Made by a program: the position numbers and the translations under genes. Positions 1 to 11,922 of a stretch of DNA of 64,000 nucleotides are shown here, in pieces. The stretch lies in the NCBI GenBank assembly GCA_006538405.1, contig BJKQ01000018.1:124001-188000 (forward strand). Direction: 5' to 3'. Under the pieces are notes generated by a model. That model saw nothing but the letters and a program-made list of their open reading frames with translations, was not told where the DNA came from and made no database searches. Position 1 is the first letter of the stretch. Each line of letters starts with the position of its first letter. This DNA is from Hansfordia pulvinata (taxonomy: Eukaryota; Ascomycota; Sordariomycetes; Xylariales).

Positions 1-2658
1 CACATGTGACCACACCCGTTCGTGGTCGTCGTCGTCGTGGTCATGGTCGATCGACGGGAGATATATAACGCTTCCCACTCACCATGAAGAAGCGGATGCC
101 GGCGCCGCGCAGGGTCGAGACGACGTCCTTGATCTCGGGGCGCAGCGGGTCGACCAGCGCCACGATGCCGACGAGGGTCAGGCCCGCCTTGGCCTCCTCG
201 TTGATCTCGTCCTCAAAGTCGCCGGTGCCGGGCTGGTTCCGCAGCTGCCCGTGCGAGACGATCTTGCGAGCCAGCAAGATGCAGCGCTTGCCCTGGCTGC
301 TGTAGGTGTTCTTGGCCGCCTCGAACGTGGCGCGGGCCTCTGCGTCGAAGTCGCACGTCGTGCCGTCTTTCGAGATGTACCGCGCGATGCGGCCCATGAG
401 GACGTCAGGGGCCCCCTTGATGGTGAGAAGACTGGACGACCAAAGGAAAAAAAACAGTCAATAGGAGTGCACAGCCAGGTCAATGACCATGCAGAGAAAA
501 ACACAGGGGAAAGAACTCACGTGTCTCCATCACCAAAGGACCTTCCCTCCTCTTCTGTGAGCGTGGCGGGCAGGTGCTCCCTCCTGAACATGGAAAAGGT
601 GCGGATCATGAACTTGTTCTTGCTGTTGAAGGCCAGCTCGTACGTCTTCTGCCAGCTCTGGCGCATGTCCTGGACGGAGCCCATCCTCTCCGAGAAGCGC
701 AGGATGGCCTGGTCGGTGGCGTCGCCGAAGACGCCCCTGTCCTCGACCGGCCTGTCCATGGTGGCCATGTCGAACTCGGAGGCGTTGCAGAGGCCCGCCA
801 GGGCTCGCAGCTGGTCCAGGGCCCCCGAGACGCCGGAGCGCTTGTCGGCCGCCCCCTTGCGCAGCTCGGACAGGGCCTCCTCGGTCGACAGCTTGCGGTC
901 GCCAATGGTGCACTCGGTGACGGTCATGCGGTTCTGTTGTTGTCAGTCAGCTGGGCGTGTCCAAGGAACGAATGTACACGACGTGATTTGTTTTGGCGTG
1001 GAGAGGATTCCCCAGCGACGGCGGCGGCGGCGGCGGCGGCATACCTGAGTGAGGGTGCCGGTCTTGTCGGAGCAGATGACGGACACGGATCCCAGGGTCT
1101 CGACGGTCTTGAGCGACTTGCACAGCACCTGCTCGCGCTTCATGATCTTGGCCGTGATGGTCAGGCCCGCCGTGACGGCGATGGGCAGGCCCTCGGGGAT
1201 GAAGGCGACGGCGATGCTCACGCAGCTCACAATGAGGCTGGGGACGCTGATGAAGCCCGGGTGCTCCCTCTGCAGCCACGCGCCCCAGAGGATCAGGACC
1301 ACGACGATCATGGTGATCATGATGGTGCAGATGAAGCCGACAAAGATGAGCACCTCCTTCTCGAGGGTCGTCAGCTTGGCCTTGGGCGTCTGGGTGAGCT
1401 GCGCGATGCGCCCGAAGACGGTGCGGTCGCCGGTCGCGACGACGAGGCCGGTGCAGGCGCCCGAGACGCAGTACGTGCCCTGCAGGCCGACGTTGCGCGT
1501 CTCGAGGTAGTTGTCGTCGGTGTGGTGGACCGTCGCGGCCAGCGGCAGCGACTCGCCCGTCAGGATGGCCCTGTCGAACCTGGCGTCGCTCGAGACCTGC
1601 AGGAAGCGCATGTCGGCCGGCAGCTTGCTGCCCGCCTTGACGAAGACGATGTCGCCGGGGACGAGCTCGGGCGCGGGCAGCGACACCTGGCTCGCGTCCC
1701 GGAGCGTCAGGGCGTCCTCGGGCAGCATGTTCTTGATCGAGCTCATGACCCGCGAGGAGCTCCAGTCCTGGTAGTAGTTGAAGCCGGCCTGGATGAAGAA
1801 GACGGCAGCCAGGACGACGGCAAGGGCCTGGGAAGGGAAAATCCCATCTCGGTCAGAACATAATCACCACACCACTCCTTGCTCGTGCGAGCGGACCCCG
1901 CCACTTACCAGGTTGGCCACCGCCGGGTTGGGCTCGCCGAGGGGCTTCCAGGAGATGAAGACGAGGACGGAGCCGACGAGCAGGATCGGACCGAAGCCCT
2001 TGAAGAAGTAGCCGAACCATCTGCCCAAGGCGTCCGACTTGGGAGGCGTGGGGGCGTTGGGGCCGTACTCCTTGACGCGCCGGGCCACCTGCTCGTCCGA
2101 GAGACCCTCGTTGACGGAGGAGGAGAGTCGGCGCAGGGCCTCGTCTGTCGAGATGGTGTGCCAGTCGAGTTCGGACAGCTCTGGGTAGCGGGTGTGGTGT
2201 CAGACAAACCTCCCTCGACGCCGAGCTCGCCGCCCCGGGTCCGGCTCAGGGGCGGGCGTGGTCTGCTTGTTCTAGGCACTTACCTTTGGTCGTGCTGGCC
2301 GCGTGTTTCGTCTTCTCGGCCACGGCGAGGTCTTTCTGCTTCGACTCGGAGATGTCGAAGGAGCTGTGTGTCACTCGAACGTCAGCAGCCCGTCGCCCGT
2401 CTTCGCCCGACTGGGGGATACACGAAACGAGCACGCGCTCGGACGAGAGACTTACACGGTGCGGTACTGGACGGGGAGGGCCACCGAGGGGTCGACCTCA
2501 CGGCGCGAGCGCACGCTCCGGATGGACATGGAGCTGTTGGACAGTCGGCGCTGGAGCTGGCCGCTGCGGCGCGGCACGGCAGCCTCCTCGTCGCCCCAGC
2601 GGACGCGGTCGGTCGTGGTGGCTTCCCATTTCGGGTCGTAGTCCGACTCGTTGTCCAT
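1..2658 (-). CDS. P-type cation-transporting ATPase (type II, Na+/K+-ATPase-like alpha chain), 3' end beyond window
   Basis: Membrane pump that couples ATP hydrolysis to cation transport; 700 residues are visible. Exons on the minus strand: 2658-2456, 2363-2284, 2180-1909, 1827-1045, 933-521, 431-83. All junctions are GT..AG and keep frame; the donor after position 83 opens an intron that leaves the window. Seen: basic/serine N-tail (RRLSNSSMSIRSVRSRRE), cation-ATPase N-domain (EALRRL...KEYGPNAPTPP), actuator TGES (ILTGESLP), M4 PEGLP, phosphorylation loop ICSDKTGTLTQNRMTV (split by an intron after TLTQ), nucleotide-binding KGAPD, and DPLRPE. The hinge and transmembrane segments 5-10 are missing. 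The sequence around PEGLP and the N-domain suit fungal type IIC-like or alkali-cation ATPases better than PMR1 or ENA, but ion specificity is inferred. The start is the first ATG before a conserved first exon. Confidence 0.9.
1019..1040. repeat. CGG trinucleotide microsatellite in ATPase intron 4
   Basis: Seven CGG units plus one base lie directly inside the 5' end of the intron that follows the DKTGTLTQ exon (donor at 1044). Read through, they would encode an arginine run ending the frame. The repeat is intronic, so it should not affect the protein. Confidence 0.8.
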
Positions 2659-4380
2659 GATTTCGGGCTTGACACGGGCAGTTGTACGTAGATATCGGTC
2701 AGGGGAGACAGAGCGAGAGGGAGAGGAAGAGAAAGAGAGAGAGAGAGAGAGAAAGTGTCAAGAATCAAGGAGAAGAAGAAAAAGAGAAAAACACCAATCG
2801 CGATGATGACGATGCTGCTGCCGGTGGAGTACCGAGAAAGAAATAGAGATGGAGAGTATATATCACAGAGTCCGCGCACTTGGAGGGAGCAAGCAGGCAA
2901 CAGAGGCGATGCCGATGCTGGACCTCAAGGACGACAGACGAGAGTAGGCCTACTGCCAAAAGTTGGTCGGGATGGAATCAGGAAAGCATGGGTCAGTACA
3001 GTCAGAGGAGGGACGGCCGGTGCCCGTCGACCTTTTTCTACGAGAGGGCCCCGTGGGAGAGAGCGGGAGCGGGAGCGAGGAGTGAGGCGCGCCTTGGACG
3101 AGGCACGGAGGCAACGGAGAGTGAGGGCGCACACTGTCTGGTGTATGGCGACCGAGTCGCAGTCCACAGTGCCGAGCGCAGTCGGCGTACATGACTACTA
3201 CCTAATAATACACCTACCTTATTACCTATACGTACTTGCCCAAAGCCCGGCTCCCGCGCCAGTCAGCTTGTACCGTACATAACCTCAGCCAGCTAGTGTC
3301 GTCACGTTGGATGTCCTGCGTTCCAACAAAACACACGGGATATGAGGGCAAGGCCCTTGCTCGCAGATGGCTTCCTGGGCGGGATGGAAATTCGCGCACC
3401 GGTTTGGGAAAGGCAGGCAGGCCGATAGACAGGCACACCACCGTGCCATCAGCGACAGCATCCAACGCACGCGAAGACTGCGGAAGATCCTGAGGGCACG
3501 GGGGCTGGCTGGCTGGCACGTCGGTTGCGGGTGCTGTGTGTCGGATGTGGAGATGGGCTGAGAGGTGTGGGTAGGTAGGTAAAGAGAGAGAGAGGAGGTA
3601 CAAGGAGAGATTCTTGTCTTGGAGGTATAGGTAAGGACGGGGCCGAGTATGGGAAACCTGGAGGCATAACAGCTGGCCCTGCCGCCCGGCACTCGAGGCT
3701 GCTAAGTGCCAGGGCAGCATGACAACCAGCAAGACTTGCCCCGACTTGTCGATTCCTGCCGGCCTAACTTCGTTCTTGTTCTAGGGGAGGGAAGCGGGAA
3801 GGGGATGTGCCGGGGACCTGGAGGGGGGGGCGGCCTCTTTCACACCTCAGACCGTCCATAAGTAGGTAGACAGTCCGCAGACAGTCCACAGACACATCCA
3901 CAGACACAGGCCGCTGGCCGCGGTGGGATAAGGTTTGCGCCGGGAAAAGAGGAGCAGGGCGAGGGGGCACGGTGAGGTCAAGCGGCGAGCCGCAGTGGCT
4001 GACGTCGATCGGGCAAGGATGCGACTGACAGGGCTCATTCGTCGGGTCGGGTTTAGTGTTGTAGAGGACGCGCGCAGGAAGGCCGACGAACCCTAAGAAT
4101 ACCTGGTACCTACCTTGGTACCTTAGGTAACATTACAAGCCTCCAAGACGAAAGACAAATAAGCTAGGAGGTAAGGTAGAGTGGTGACAGACCCCTGAAT
4201 CGTCGGCGCATGGCCCCGAAAGCCGCTTTCGGCCCCACCGCACGTGGCGTCTCCGTCTTGCCGGAACCCTTACGATGCCTGCTCCTCTCTTATGATTACT
4301 TGTAAACATACCTGTGTACGTTACTCGTGGGAGGAGCCAGCCCGAAGCAGACCGAGCGGGAGGACCCAGGCGTGCCAGGC

Positions 4381-4409
4381 GAGGTGAGGCGAGGCGAGGC
4401 GAGGCGAGG
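4381..4409. repeat. GAGGC pentanucleotide repeat
   Basis: About six GAGGC/GAGGT units in direct array between the ATPase and the 7.4-kb secreted-protein gene. No coding context. Confidence 0.75.
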
Positions 4410-5551
4410 GAAACGCACTACTCGTACCCATCTCATGGGTAACTAACTTAGCATCCACGCCAGAGAATTTTTCTGACACGGGCACCATGTTGGTATCCGC
4501 CCGGCGTGGCGTGGCGTGGAGGATTTCCCCTCCCACCATGATGGAGTCTCTCATTGCCTACCTACCTCCTTACCTCCTGCCTGTCTGTCCGTACGGGTGC
4601 CTCGACGAAACGCGAGGTCGCCCTGCAACGCTTTTGTCTCACGACAGCCCACGTTCCTGGCCCAGGCTAACTTGGTGGAGGTGTTGCTCACATATAAATA
4701 GATTTCCCACAGGGGGGGGGGGCGAACCCGAGGGGCTTCCTCGTTGACAGGTACGAGTAGGTGGGTTACTTGGCTGTCGGTCTGTCTGCCTGTTTGTCTG
4801 TTTCTCCTCCGCCGCCCATCATCATCACTGCTCCTCCTCTCGACCCGTCCGTTCTTCTGCTCTCGTCTTCAAATGACTATCAGTCTCTCACCTGCAGGCC
4901 GACAGCCGAGCCTCTCTCGAGGGTTCAGCTCAGCTGCTGTCCACGGTGGGTGGCTGCGCGAGGTGACGTGACGTGACGTGCCACGACACGACGAGACAAG
5001 ACGAGACCAAACAAGACCGTCCTGATTCTCGTGACTGGATGCACGAACTATTCAATTTGCGTACCTAGTAACAGCCGAGGTAGGGGTAATAGGGCAGGGC
5101 ACATGTAGCACTTACTGAAGAAACATGGATGACATGACAGACCCGCCTCTGACAGACAGACCCGCCCAGGACCGGCCAGCTCCGACAAACCCTGATGACA
5201 CTCTGACAGCCCGCCCCCCCCTTATCTTATTAGAAGTTGACCCTCAATATTCACTCGGTCTGGCACTCGTACAGGCACTTGCAGAAAAAAAACAGCATCA
5301 GAGAGGAAAAAAAAAAAGACGAAAAATAAGCTGTGGTCTGTGCCTCGCCGAGAGCACCGCCCCCTCCGCCTCTGCGTGGCCCCCTCCCCCCCTCTTCTCA
5401 CTCGTACCGTGCGTGATGGGCCCGCGTCTGGCATAAACAGCCGGATCAGGAAGGGCTAGCCAGGAGATTGGCTCCCACCTCCCACCTCCCACGCCAATTC
5501 ATATCTTGCTCCATTCTTATGTACTCCGTAGGAGAGGGCTCCCGTACGCCA

Positions 5552-5565
5552 CGAGTACATACTCG
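5552..5565. repeat. Short inverted repeat CGAGTA-CA-TACTCG
   Basis: Perfect 6-bp arms with a 2-nt loop, built from the recurring TACTCG motif of this window. A related GTACTCCGTA decamer lies just upstream at 5521-5530. Confidence 0.7.
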
Positions 5566-5713
5566 CAGATGCTGTTATTCTCGTCAGGATGAGTATCCCG
5601 GGATTCCTCCACGAACGCACAGTCTGGCCATGCCGAGGCTTCTCTTTCCCCCCGCCCCCTTGCTCCTAAAATGAAGCACTTTTGGCCCCGGACGCTGACA
5701 CGGGCTGTGCCGG

Positions 5714-5740
5714 CTGCTGCTGCTGCTGCTGCTGCTGCTG
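5714..5740. repeat. CTG trinucleotide microsatellite (9 units)
   Basis: Uninterrupted (CTG)9 in intergenic DNA. CTG/CAG tracts also occur near 8155, 12020, 17640 and 29523, so this triplet is common in the genome rather than specific to this site. Confidence 0.85.
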
Positions 5741-5838
5741 CCCGAAAATGCCTCAGCACACATTGATGCGATGGCCATGCGATGCCGCGAGGTGCCTACC
5801 AACCCCTTTGGCCTTGGCTCTGCGGTTCCAGCCTCGGG

Positions 5839-5904
5839 GCTGCTGCCCCCGACGGCTGAGGCTGCTGCCCCCGACGGCTGAGGCTGCTGCCCCCGACGGC
5901 TGAA
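5839..5904. repeat. 22-bp tandem repeat, three copies
   Basis: The unit GCTGCTGCCCCCGACGGCTG plus two further bases starts at 5839, 5861 and 5883. The copies are identical except for the last base of the third, so the array is young or kept homogeneous. No gene is visible around it. Confidence 0.85.
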
Positions 5905-7405
5905 GGACGGCCGTCCCGTGACGACGAGCCCCTTGGAAAATCCATCACTTGTGCTCCGTCCATGCTCCGCCCACCTGGGTCCCTCGCCTGTCCGTCCCTG
6001 TTGTATCGTTCTGGCGGCTCTAATCACACGTCTTCCCCTGCCCAGGTCCAGCCCATCCAGCCCTAATTCCGCCACACTTTCGGCAAAACCAAAGGGGGAG
6101 GGAAAAGAGGAAGACAAAGAAGAAGAAAGACTCTCGCCCCTCCCAGCTGTGCTGTGCAAATCAGCCCGCTCGCCTCCATATCCCACTCCTAAAGAACCGG
6201 ACGTCCATGCCCCCCTTACCCCCTTCCCCTGACCTTCTCCCATTGCCGCGAGGAGGCGACTTGCCCGGGGGTTCGAAAATTCTCTTCGTTTGCGGACCGC
6301 CCCCAGCAAGTGCGCCTCTCCTCGTGTCGCTTCGCAGCAGGATGTCTCCGTGAACAGGATAAGTGAGCTATGGGCCCTAGATCATGTCGCGCTTCCGTCA
6401 GCTGTTAGTCGTCGCGAGCAAGCACTTTCTTCCGTGGCGGAGGGTGGGGGCCGTCGTCTCATGCCGTCCATGGGCTTTGCCTTTACTGCCGCGAGAGGCA
6501 GTTCCTCGTCAAAATTAGTGCGGATTGGCTCGGCTGCTCGCGAGTCTTCTGGCTGTCCCGGCCAGTGATCAGGGGAGGAAGAATCACAGCAGCCAGTTGC
6601 CGGGCTACGTGTCGTTCCCATGAAGCGCCAGCGAGCAACGCTGGTCTGAATACATGAACACGAAGGCTTGAGAGCCCGTCTGCGCTCATCACCAACCAGA
6701 ACCTCCCATCTTTTGGAACCGGCAAGGACCCCTTTACCAGCATGACTCGTATGAGTTTGACCTCTTCAAGTCGACTGTCTGCCCACGGGCGCATCCCCGG
6801 TAGCATCGACGATGTCCTCACGCGACCTACCTTGTACGTACCTACCGACCAAGGCCTGCTCAGACCTGCTCAAGCTATACTGCCTGGCTGTCCAGATGGG
6901 CGACCCATAACCATGGCAGCTTTTGGGCATGGCAGAGGCGGAAGTCTGCGGTTTGTGGGTGATTCCAAGTTCCAGCAAGCAAGGATGTCTCTCTGCAAGT
7001 CTATAAGCTTCTATTGATAGCCTAGCGATGCCACATCCCCAGGACTACTCAAACCCGGTTCCGAGGCTGGTCTATGTAGGTACCTTAGCTAGGTCGTCTA
7101 TGATACGTATCCATGTGTCGTGGGCCATCTTGATACGTTGGGTACCGTAGCCTTCAATACCTAACCTATGTATGAGTGTACTTTCATACCCCCATCTTGT
7201 CCCAAAGCTCCCGTCGCCAATCAAGCGGCCTCACCCCTTTTTCCAAAGCCATCTTGTCGACACCCACAGGAATAGCAGCAAGGCGTTAAAAAAGAAAAAG
7301 AGAAAAAAAAAGCGTGTGCCGGCTGCCCATCTCCCGCGGTCTATAAAGACAACCTGCCACCAGACGACCAGCACGGCTCTCTCTCTCGAGCAGCCTTCTC
7401 CCACC

Positions 7406-8149
7406 TCAGGCCTCGGATAGCTCCGAGTCGGACTCGGCCCCGCGGTCCGGCCTCCGGAGGCGGCCCAACTTGGCCTTCAGCTTGGACCAGAGCTTCCTGT
7501 CCGACGACGCGTCGGCGGCGCCCGTATGCCACTTCTTCTTGCCCGGCGCGACACGTGCAAGATCCTCGACGCCCGCCTGGAACTTCTCCTTGTCCGCCGC
7601 GGCGAGGTCCTCGACGCCCGTCTGCCGGATGATGACGGCCCGCGACAGCTCCCGCGCCCGCCGCGACCGCCCGAGGTCGGCGTACGCCCTGAACAGCTCG
7701 AACGAGATGTTGGCGTAGTTCTGCGGCGTCTTATCCGGCGGCATGTCCGAGCTCATCTCGGCCGCGGACCTCCCGGCAATCCACTCGTCGAAGGAGTCTG
7801 GTTTCCCCCTCCCGGAGGACTCGTCGCCGTCGAGGTAGCTGAGCAGCCACAGGCTGTACCTGGCCAAGTGGTCCGCGGACGGGTACAAGAGGGCCTCGCC
7901 CCCGCGTCTCAGGACCTCGGCCACCTGCTTCTCGTCCACCGGCCCCTTGTCCGTCTTCGCCTCCTCACCGGGCAGGGTCTTCGCCCAGGCCAGCTTGTGG
8001 GGGCGGTTCTCCCTCAGCGCGGTGAGCAGCGCGAGGAGCCCCTCCGAGGGCTCTTTCGAGAGCAGGTCCGCTGCGGCGCCGGAGGCGGGCCGCGCGGCAG
8101 CCAGGGAGCAGCTGGTGCAGGCGAGCGCGAGGAGGCGCAGGAGGCGCAT
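7406..8149 (-). CDS. Small secreted protein, function unknown
   Basis: Single-exon frame of 247 residues. The start was chosen because the ATG at 8149 opens a clear signal peptide (MRLLRLLALACTSCSLAAARP) with a likely cleavage after Ala/Ala-Arg near residues 18-20. The upstream in-frame extension is low complexity and runs into an alanine tract from a CAG/CTG microsatellite, so it is unlikely to be translated. The mature part is hydrophilic: a helical LLALLTALRENRP segment, a middle LARYSLWLLSYLDGDE segment, a FELFRAYADLGRSRRARELS segment resembling one TPR-like helix pair, and a basic C-terminus ending in acidic ESDSELSEA. No catalytic motif or cysteine framework is seen. I do not recognise the family; secretion is inferred from the N-terminus only. 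Confidence 0.65.
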   Translation of the reverse strand: MRLLRLLALACTSCSLAAARPASGAAADLLSKEPSEGLLALLTALRENRPHKLAWAKTLPGEEAKTDKGPVDEKQVAEVLRRGGEALLYPSADHLARYSLWLLSYLDGDESSGRGKPDSFDEWIAGRSAAEMSSDMPPDKTPQNYANISFELFRAYADLGRSRRARELSRAVIIRQTGVEDLAAADKEKFQAGVEDLARVAPGKKKWHTGAADASSDRKLWSKLKAKLGRLRRPDRGAESDSELSEA

Positions 8150-9786
8150 GGCTGCTGCTGTTGCTGCTGCTGCTGCGCGGGTGCTGTTTCTGCGTGTGCG
8201 CGGGCGGGTTTTGTTAGTAGTAACGCGTGCGGTGGTGAGAACTGAGACCCAGGTGGGTTGCGGCGGAGGAGAGGGTGTAAAAAGTAGGGTGGAGCGGGCT
8301 GTCAGATCGATGTATGACAATAATCTTTGGGGAGAGCATTTGGAGCATTTTATAGCCAGTCGGCCGGGCTGTTTGATGGCGTTCTCCTTCAGAGCGAGAA
8401 CCATCTGCGACACTACGCCTCGAGAAGGTGGGAGATCTCGTGGTGGTGGCGCGGCGGCGGCGACGGCGGTGGCATGTGTCTTTTCAGAATTGGAACGGGT
8501 CTCGCGATCGGGACAAGGAGTTCTCCGGGCGCCAAAGTGGAATCTGGGCTTGGCCGGTGAAATTCGCAGACTTGGGACGAGTTCGTACTGCGACTCGTTT
8601 CTTGTTCAGACTTGGATGTCGAGCAGCATGATGGCGACGATGATGACGATGCAGCGGCTACCTCTTGACGAGCCCGTTTTGTGATCGTCCCCAGCCAAAC
8701 CACCACAGGTTACCAGTGCAGGTCAAAACATCAGATTTCTTGGTCCTGTCCCGCTGGACGACCGGTGGCCGTTGCCCTCGCGAGTCTCGAACGCGTCACC
8801 GTATCGCCCAACTTCCGGCTCTGGGGGCGCGCGCCATCTCGTCCAGCCAGCTTTACGCGGTGGCATCACTCTCGACAAGGACGGAAAAGCAAACTCACCA
8901 AGCCGCAAAACAAGAAAACTTTGCCGCTCCCTGGCCAGCTATTCCGGCCCCTCGGCCGGCGGGCAACGAACGGATTGGGCCGGATGGCATGTTCCGCCCG
9001 CCGGGGCGACAGCTCGCCAGGTCTTCTTTCACTGTCGGTCTCGGGTGGCGGCTCTGCTCCGGAAACAGCCAGCGGCTTGCCCCGAGCGACGCACTGTCGA
9101 GGGGGGGGGCGTCGCGTTCAGCCATTCACACGTCAAGCCAAGTAGGTGTGAGCAAGGCGTCGGGCAGCGTGATCAGAGCTGATCACTTGGAGAACACTGC
9201 AAGGTGGCCAGGCGGGATGACTTTTCTTTTTCCGATATCCAGGCTATTCTAAGAAGCAAAACCAGCCAACATTCTCTTCATACATGTATATGGGAACTAT
9301 ACATAGTAGGCGTCCAGCTCCTGTCCAGTCCAACTCCAGACAAACACAGCCCCATGGGGCTCGGCGCCAGTCCGCCGTGCCATCGTCGCTGTGTGTCCCT
9401 TCTCCGTTTCGGAACCTCCGCCGGAGGGAAGATCTTGCGCACGGCTTGGCCGGGGGCAGCTATGTCCATGTCCGTGTCAGCCGGGGACATGTTGGTAGAT
9501 GGGTGCCGCCATGAGCGACGGAGCTTCATGGCAGCTGGAGCCGCCGTGACAGATGAGCACATCCAAGTGTGTAGGTTGGGCAAGGTATTTCAGATAGACT
9601 CACAAGCAGGTGTAGATGTATGCGTTTGCGGGCGAAGCAGGCCTGGAAGTGTGCGTTCGCAGGCGAGGCGGTCGCGATCCCCGGCACGAAAGGGGCCAGC
9701 AGCTCGGGCAGACGGGGCCGAGGAGCCGGGCGAGTCGCGGGCAGTATGTAGGATGAAAAAGGAGCAGGCGCTCCCATCCACCCACC
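8150..9786. other. 1.6-kb intergenic region, no supportable gene
   Basis: Contains the 5' flank of the secreted-protein gene, with a CTG/GCT microsatellite at about 8150-8176 immediately before its start codon, and the 3' flank of the membrane protein at 9787. Overlapping open frames on both strands have no recognisable domains. Confidence 0.55.
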
Positions 9787-10689
9787 CTACTGCTGCATGT
9801 ACGAGTACAGCATGGGCGCCGTCTCGTCCGCGTCGGACCCGGAGCTCAGGCTGGGGCACTCCGACTCGTACCCGGCCTCGTGGTCGGCGCAGCGGCGGCA
9901 CTGCTGACCCTCGCCCTCCGAGGAGGACTCCGAGCAGTCGGTCTCGTCTCCGTCAGCGTCAGCGCTGCCGAGGAGACGGGGGCCGTCTTCCGGCTGCTCC
10001 GAGCCGTATCCGCCCTCTCCCGATTCACCGTCGACGCTGCCCTCGTAGCTGCCGCCGCCGGCGGCCGTCGACGACCACCCGGCAGACGACGCGCGGTCGT
10101 CGTCATCATCGTAGTCCTCGTCCTCGTCGTCCTCGCGGGCCCGTCGCAGGAAGCAATAGCAGCAGCGGCACGCGGCCTCGAGGTCCCGAGAGGAGGGGGA
10201 GAGAGAGGGGGATGGAGAGGGGGAGGGAGAGAAGCGACGGCGGGTCCAGGACGAGCACCGGGGGCAGTGGCCCCCCGTCCAGCCTCCAGGTCCCACGAGG
10301 AGGCGGAGCGGGAGGGAGAGGGAGAGGGAGAGGCGCTACGGCGGCGGCGGCGGCGGCGGCGGCTGGTGCTGCTCCCAGAGGACTCGCAGCGGCGGCGAGC
10401 CCACGCGCGCGCCCAGATGGCCCGGAGCAAGTCCGCGTCCCGGTCGTCCCGCCGGTTCAGGGCGCGCACCAGCAGCGCATACGCGATCAAGGCCGCGGCG
10501 ATGACGAGAGCCTGTGGGTCTCGGGGGTTCAGTTCGTGTCTGTGGAGAGTGTTTGGGGCGACCGAAGAGGAGATGGAAATGGAATGGCAGTGGGACGGTA
10601 ACGCGGAATCGACAGCAGTGGCGAGAGGGAGGGGAATGCGAGGATGAACAATGGCAACTCACGTAGATCAGGTGTCGCAGGTTCTCCAT
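9787..10689 (-). CDS. Single-pass membrane protein with Arg/Ser repeat and acidic tail; one-base frame break
   Basis: Exon 1 at 10689-10663 (MENLRHLIY) joins exon 2 at 10511 through a GTGAGT..CACAG intron of 151 nt, giving a membrane segment (IYALVIAAALIAYALLVRAL, residues about 8-27). A basic stretch follows (RRDDRD...RRRRRRRR), then an acidic Asp/Glu/Ser-rich tail ending APMLYSYMQQ at 9787. The frame shifts once near 10271-10276. Adding one base to the six-G run (minus strand) fuses the two halves into about 250 residues and exposes an internal duplication: RRR-x-S-x-SPSPS...SS-x-DLEA...C-x-x-C appears twice. The two DLEA codon sets are 107 bp apart, which becomes an in-frame 108 with the extra base. 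A weak alternative is an intron 10339-10284 (GTAGCG donor). The function is unknown; the tail is probably cytosolic. Confidence 0.55.
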
Positions 10690-11922
10690 TGTCGATGTGG
10701 TCCGAGTCTCAACGATAACAGCTGGTAGATTATATCGAGGGTGGTCGGCGATTCCACAAGTCGAGCAGTGAGAGTGAGAGTTGAGACGGGATGAAGCCAA
10801 GACACGGAGATGAGAGATTGATGGCGGACTTTGCAAAGATCAAGACGGGGAAGCGAGTCGACGGGATATAACAGGCCACACTCGCACAGTAGGTATCGGG
10901 CATCGGGACTTATATACGGTAGGATGGATATGCCCGTATCTGCCCGTGCCGAGTTTAAGCATGCAGAACCCTTGAAGCTCCGGGTGAAAGTGACGGAGAC
11001 GACCGTCGAACAAAGAGCAGATGCACGGGGAGTCGGCTCTCCCGTAGTAGACTTGATGAGTGCCACCACAGGACCTGAAAATAGCTCTCACCCGCGGACT
11101 GGAACTTGAGGCGGGGCGGGGCGGCGTATATATGCTTCAGTGTGCGGCTTCGTAGGCGCTGTGTTTGTGGGTGTGACACCCATACGGACGCGGCCAGAGC
11201 AGAACGTGAGCAGGCAAGACCGTACAATCGAGGTGTCCAGGCGGGACTGGGGGCATTGGCCCAACTGTGAATGTCTCTCATCATCATCGTCATCAATACA
11301 CTATCCTGCGTACGAGTATTGTTATCTCTACCTTTCAGATGCCTTAACCTGCGTGCGCAGCACCAGACAGTGCCTCGTCATGGAGCTGGCCAGCACCGAC
11401 AGGCCGATCATACTCCCCAACCACGTCAGGAAGAATATGCGTGTACGCGTTATCCCTGCTCCTCGGCAGCAGTGGACGTCATTGGCTCTCTCGAGAACAG
11501 CCGGCTCGGACCGCAGCTCAGCCCGACCCCCGGGCCACTATAAAGCAGCACACATGCAGATTTGACGGCCAGAGTGGAAGTGCGCGGAAAGCAAATGGTA
11601 TTCTATCAAAAGCAGCCGTCTCCCGGCACCATGTATCCGAACATGTCACCCTTTCCCCATCTCAATTGGTGGTGGAGGGGGGGGGGCTCGGAAAGATATC
11701 TCTAGAGAATAAAAAAAAAAGGAAGAAAAGCAGAAACCGAAAAGTCCCCAGAAGGCCGAGACGCCCTTTTTCTAGTCCCTCCGAGACGCTTGCTGATACA
11801 CGTAGAAAGCAGACCACACTGCCCCTCAACAAAAAAACAATGTCTATCCCAGCCGCGTTCGCACATCACATTAAGAATAAAAGAGAAAAGAGAGAAAGAG
11901 TAGAGATGAGACCCTACCCTGC
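10690..11922. other. 1.2-kb intergenic region
   Basis: Promoter side of the 9787-10689 gene and 3' side of the two-TM gene. One TACGAGTA octamer at 11311-11318. No gene seen. Confidence 0.55.

Larger units (their letters stand above)
2659..7405. other. 4.7-kb intergenic region, no supportable gene
   Basis: This holds the promoter side of the ATPase gene (GA-rich tract at 2733-2754) and repetitive non-coding DNA: GAGGC pentamers, a CTG run, a 22-bp triplicate, a TACCTTAGGTA palindrome at 4119-4129, TACTCGTA/TACGAGTA octamers at 4419 and 4752, and a small inverted repeat at 5552-5565. Open frames here are short, compositionally biased and lack recognisable domains or splice structure. Confidence 0.6.

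Noticed and set aside
574..1863. Long plus-strand frame (429 codons)
   Set aside because: Antisense shadow of the ATPase exons, with the reverse-frame composition typical of GC-rich genes.
10284..10339. 56-nt GTAGCG..GGAG intron to repair the 9787 gene frame
   Set aside because: Weak donor, no branch site, and it would remove half of the duplicated module; a missing base explains the data better.
9204..10601. Plus-strand frame of 465 codons
   Set aside because: Low-complexity Arg/Gly/Pro shadow of the minus-strand membrane-protein gene and its flank.
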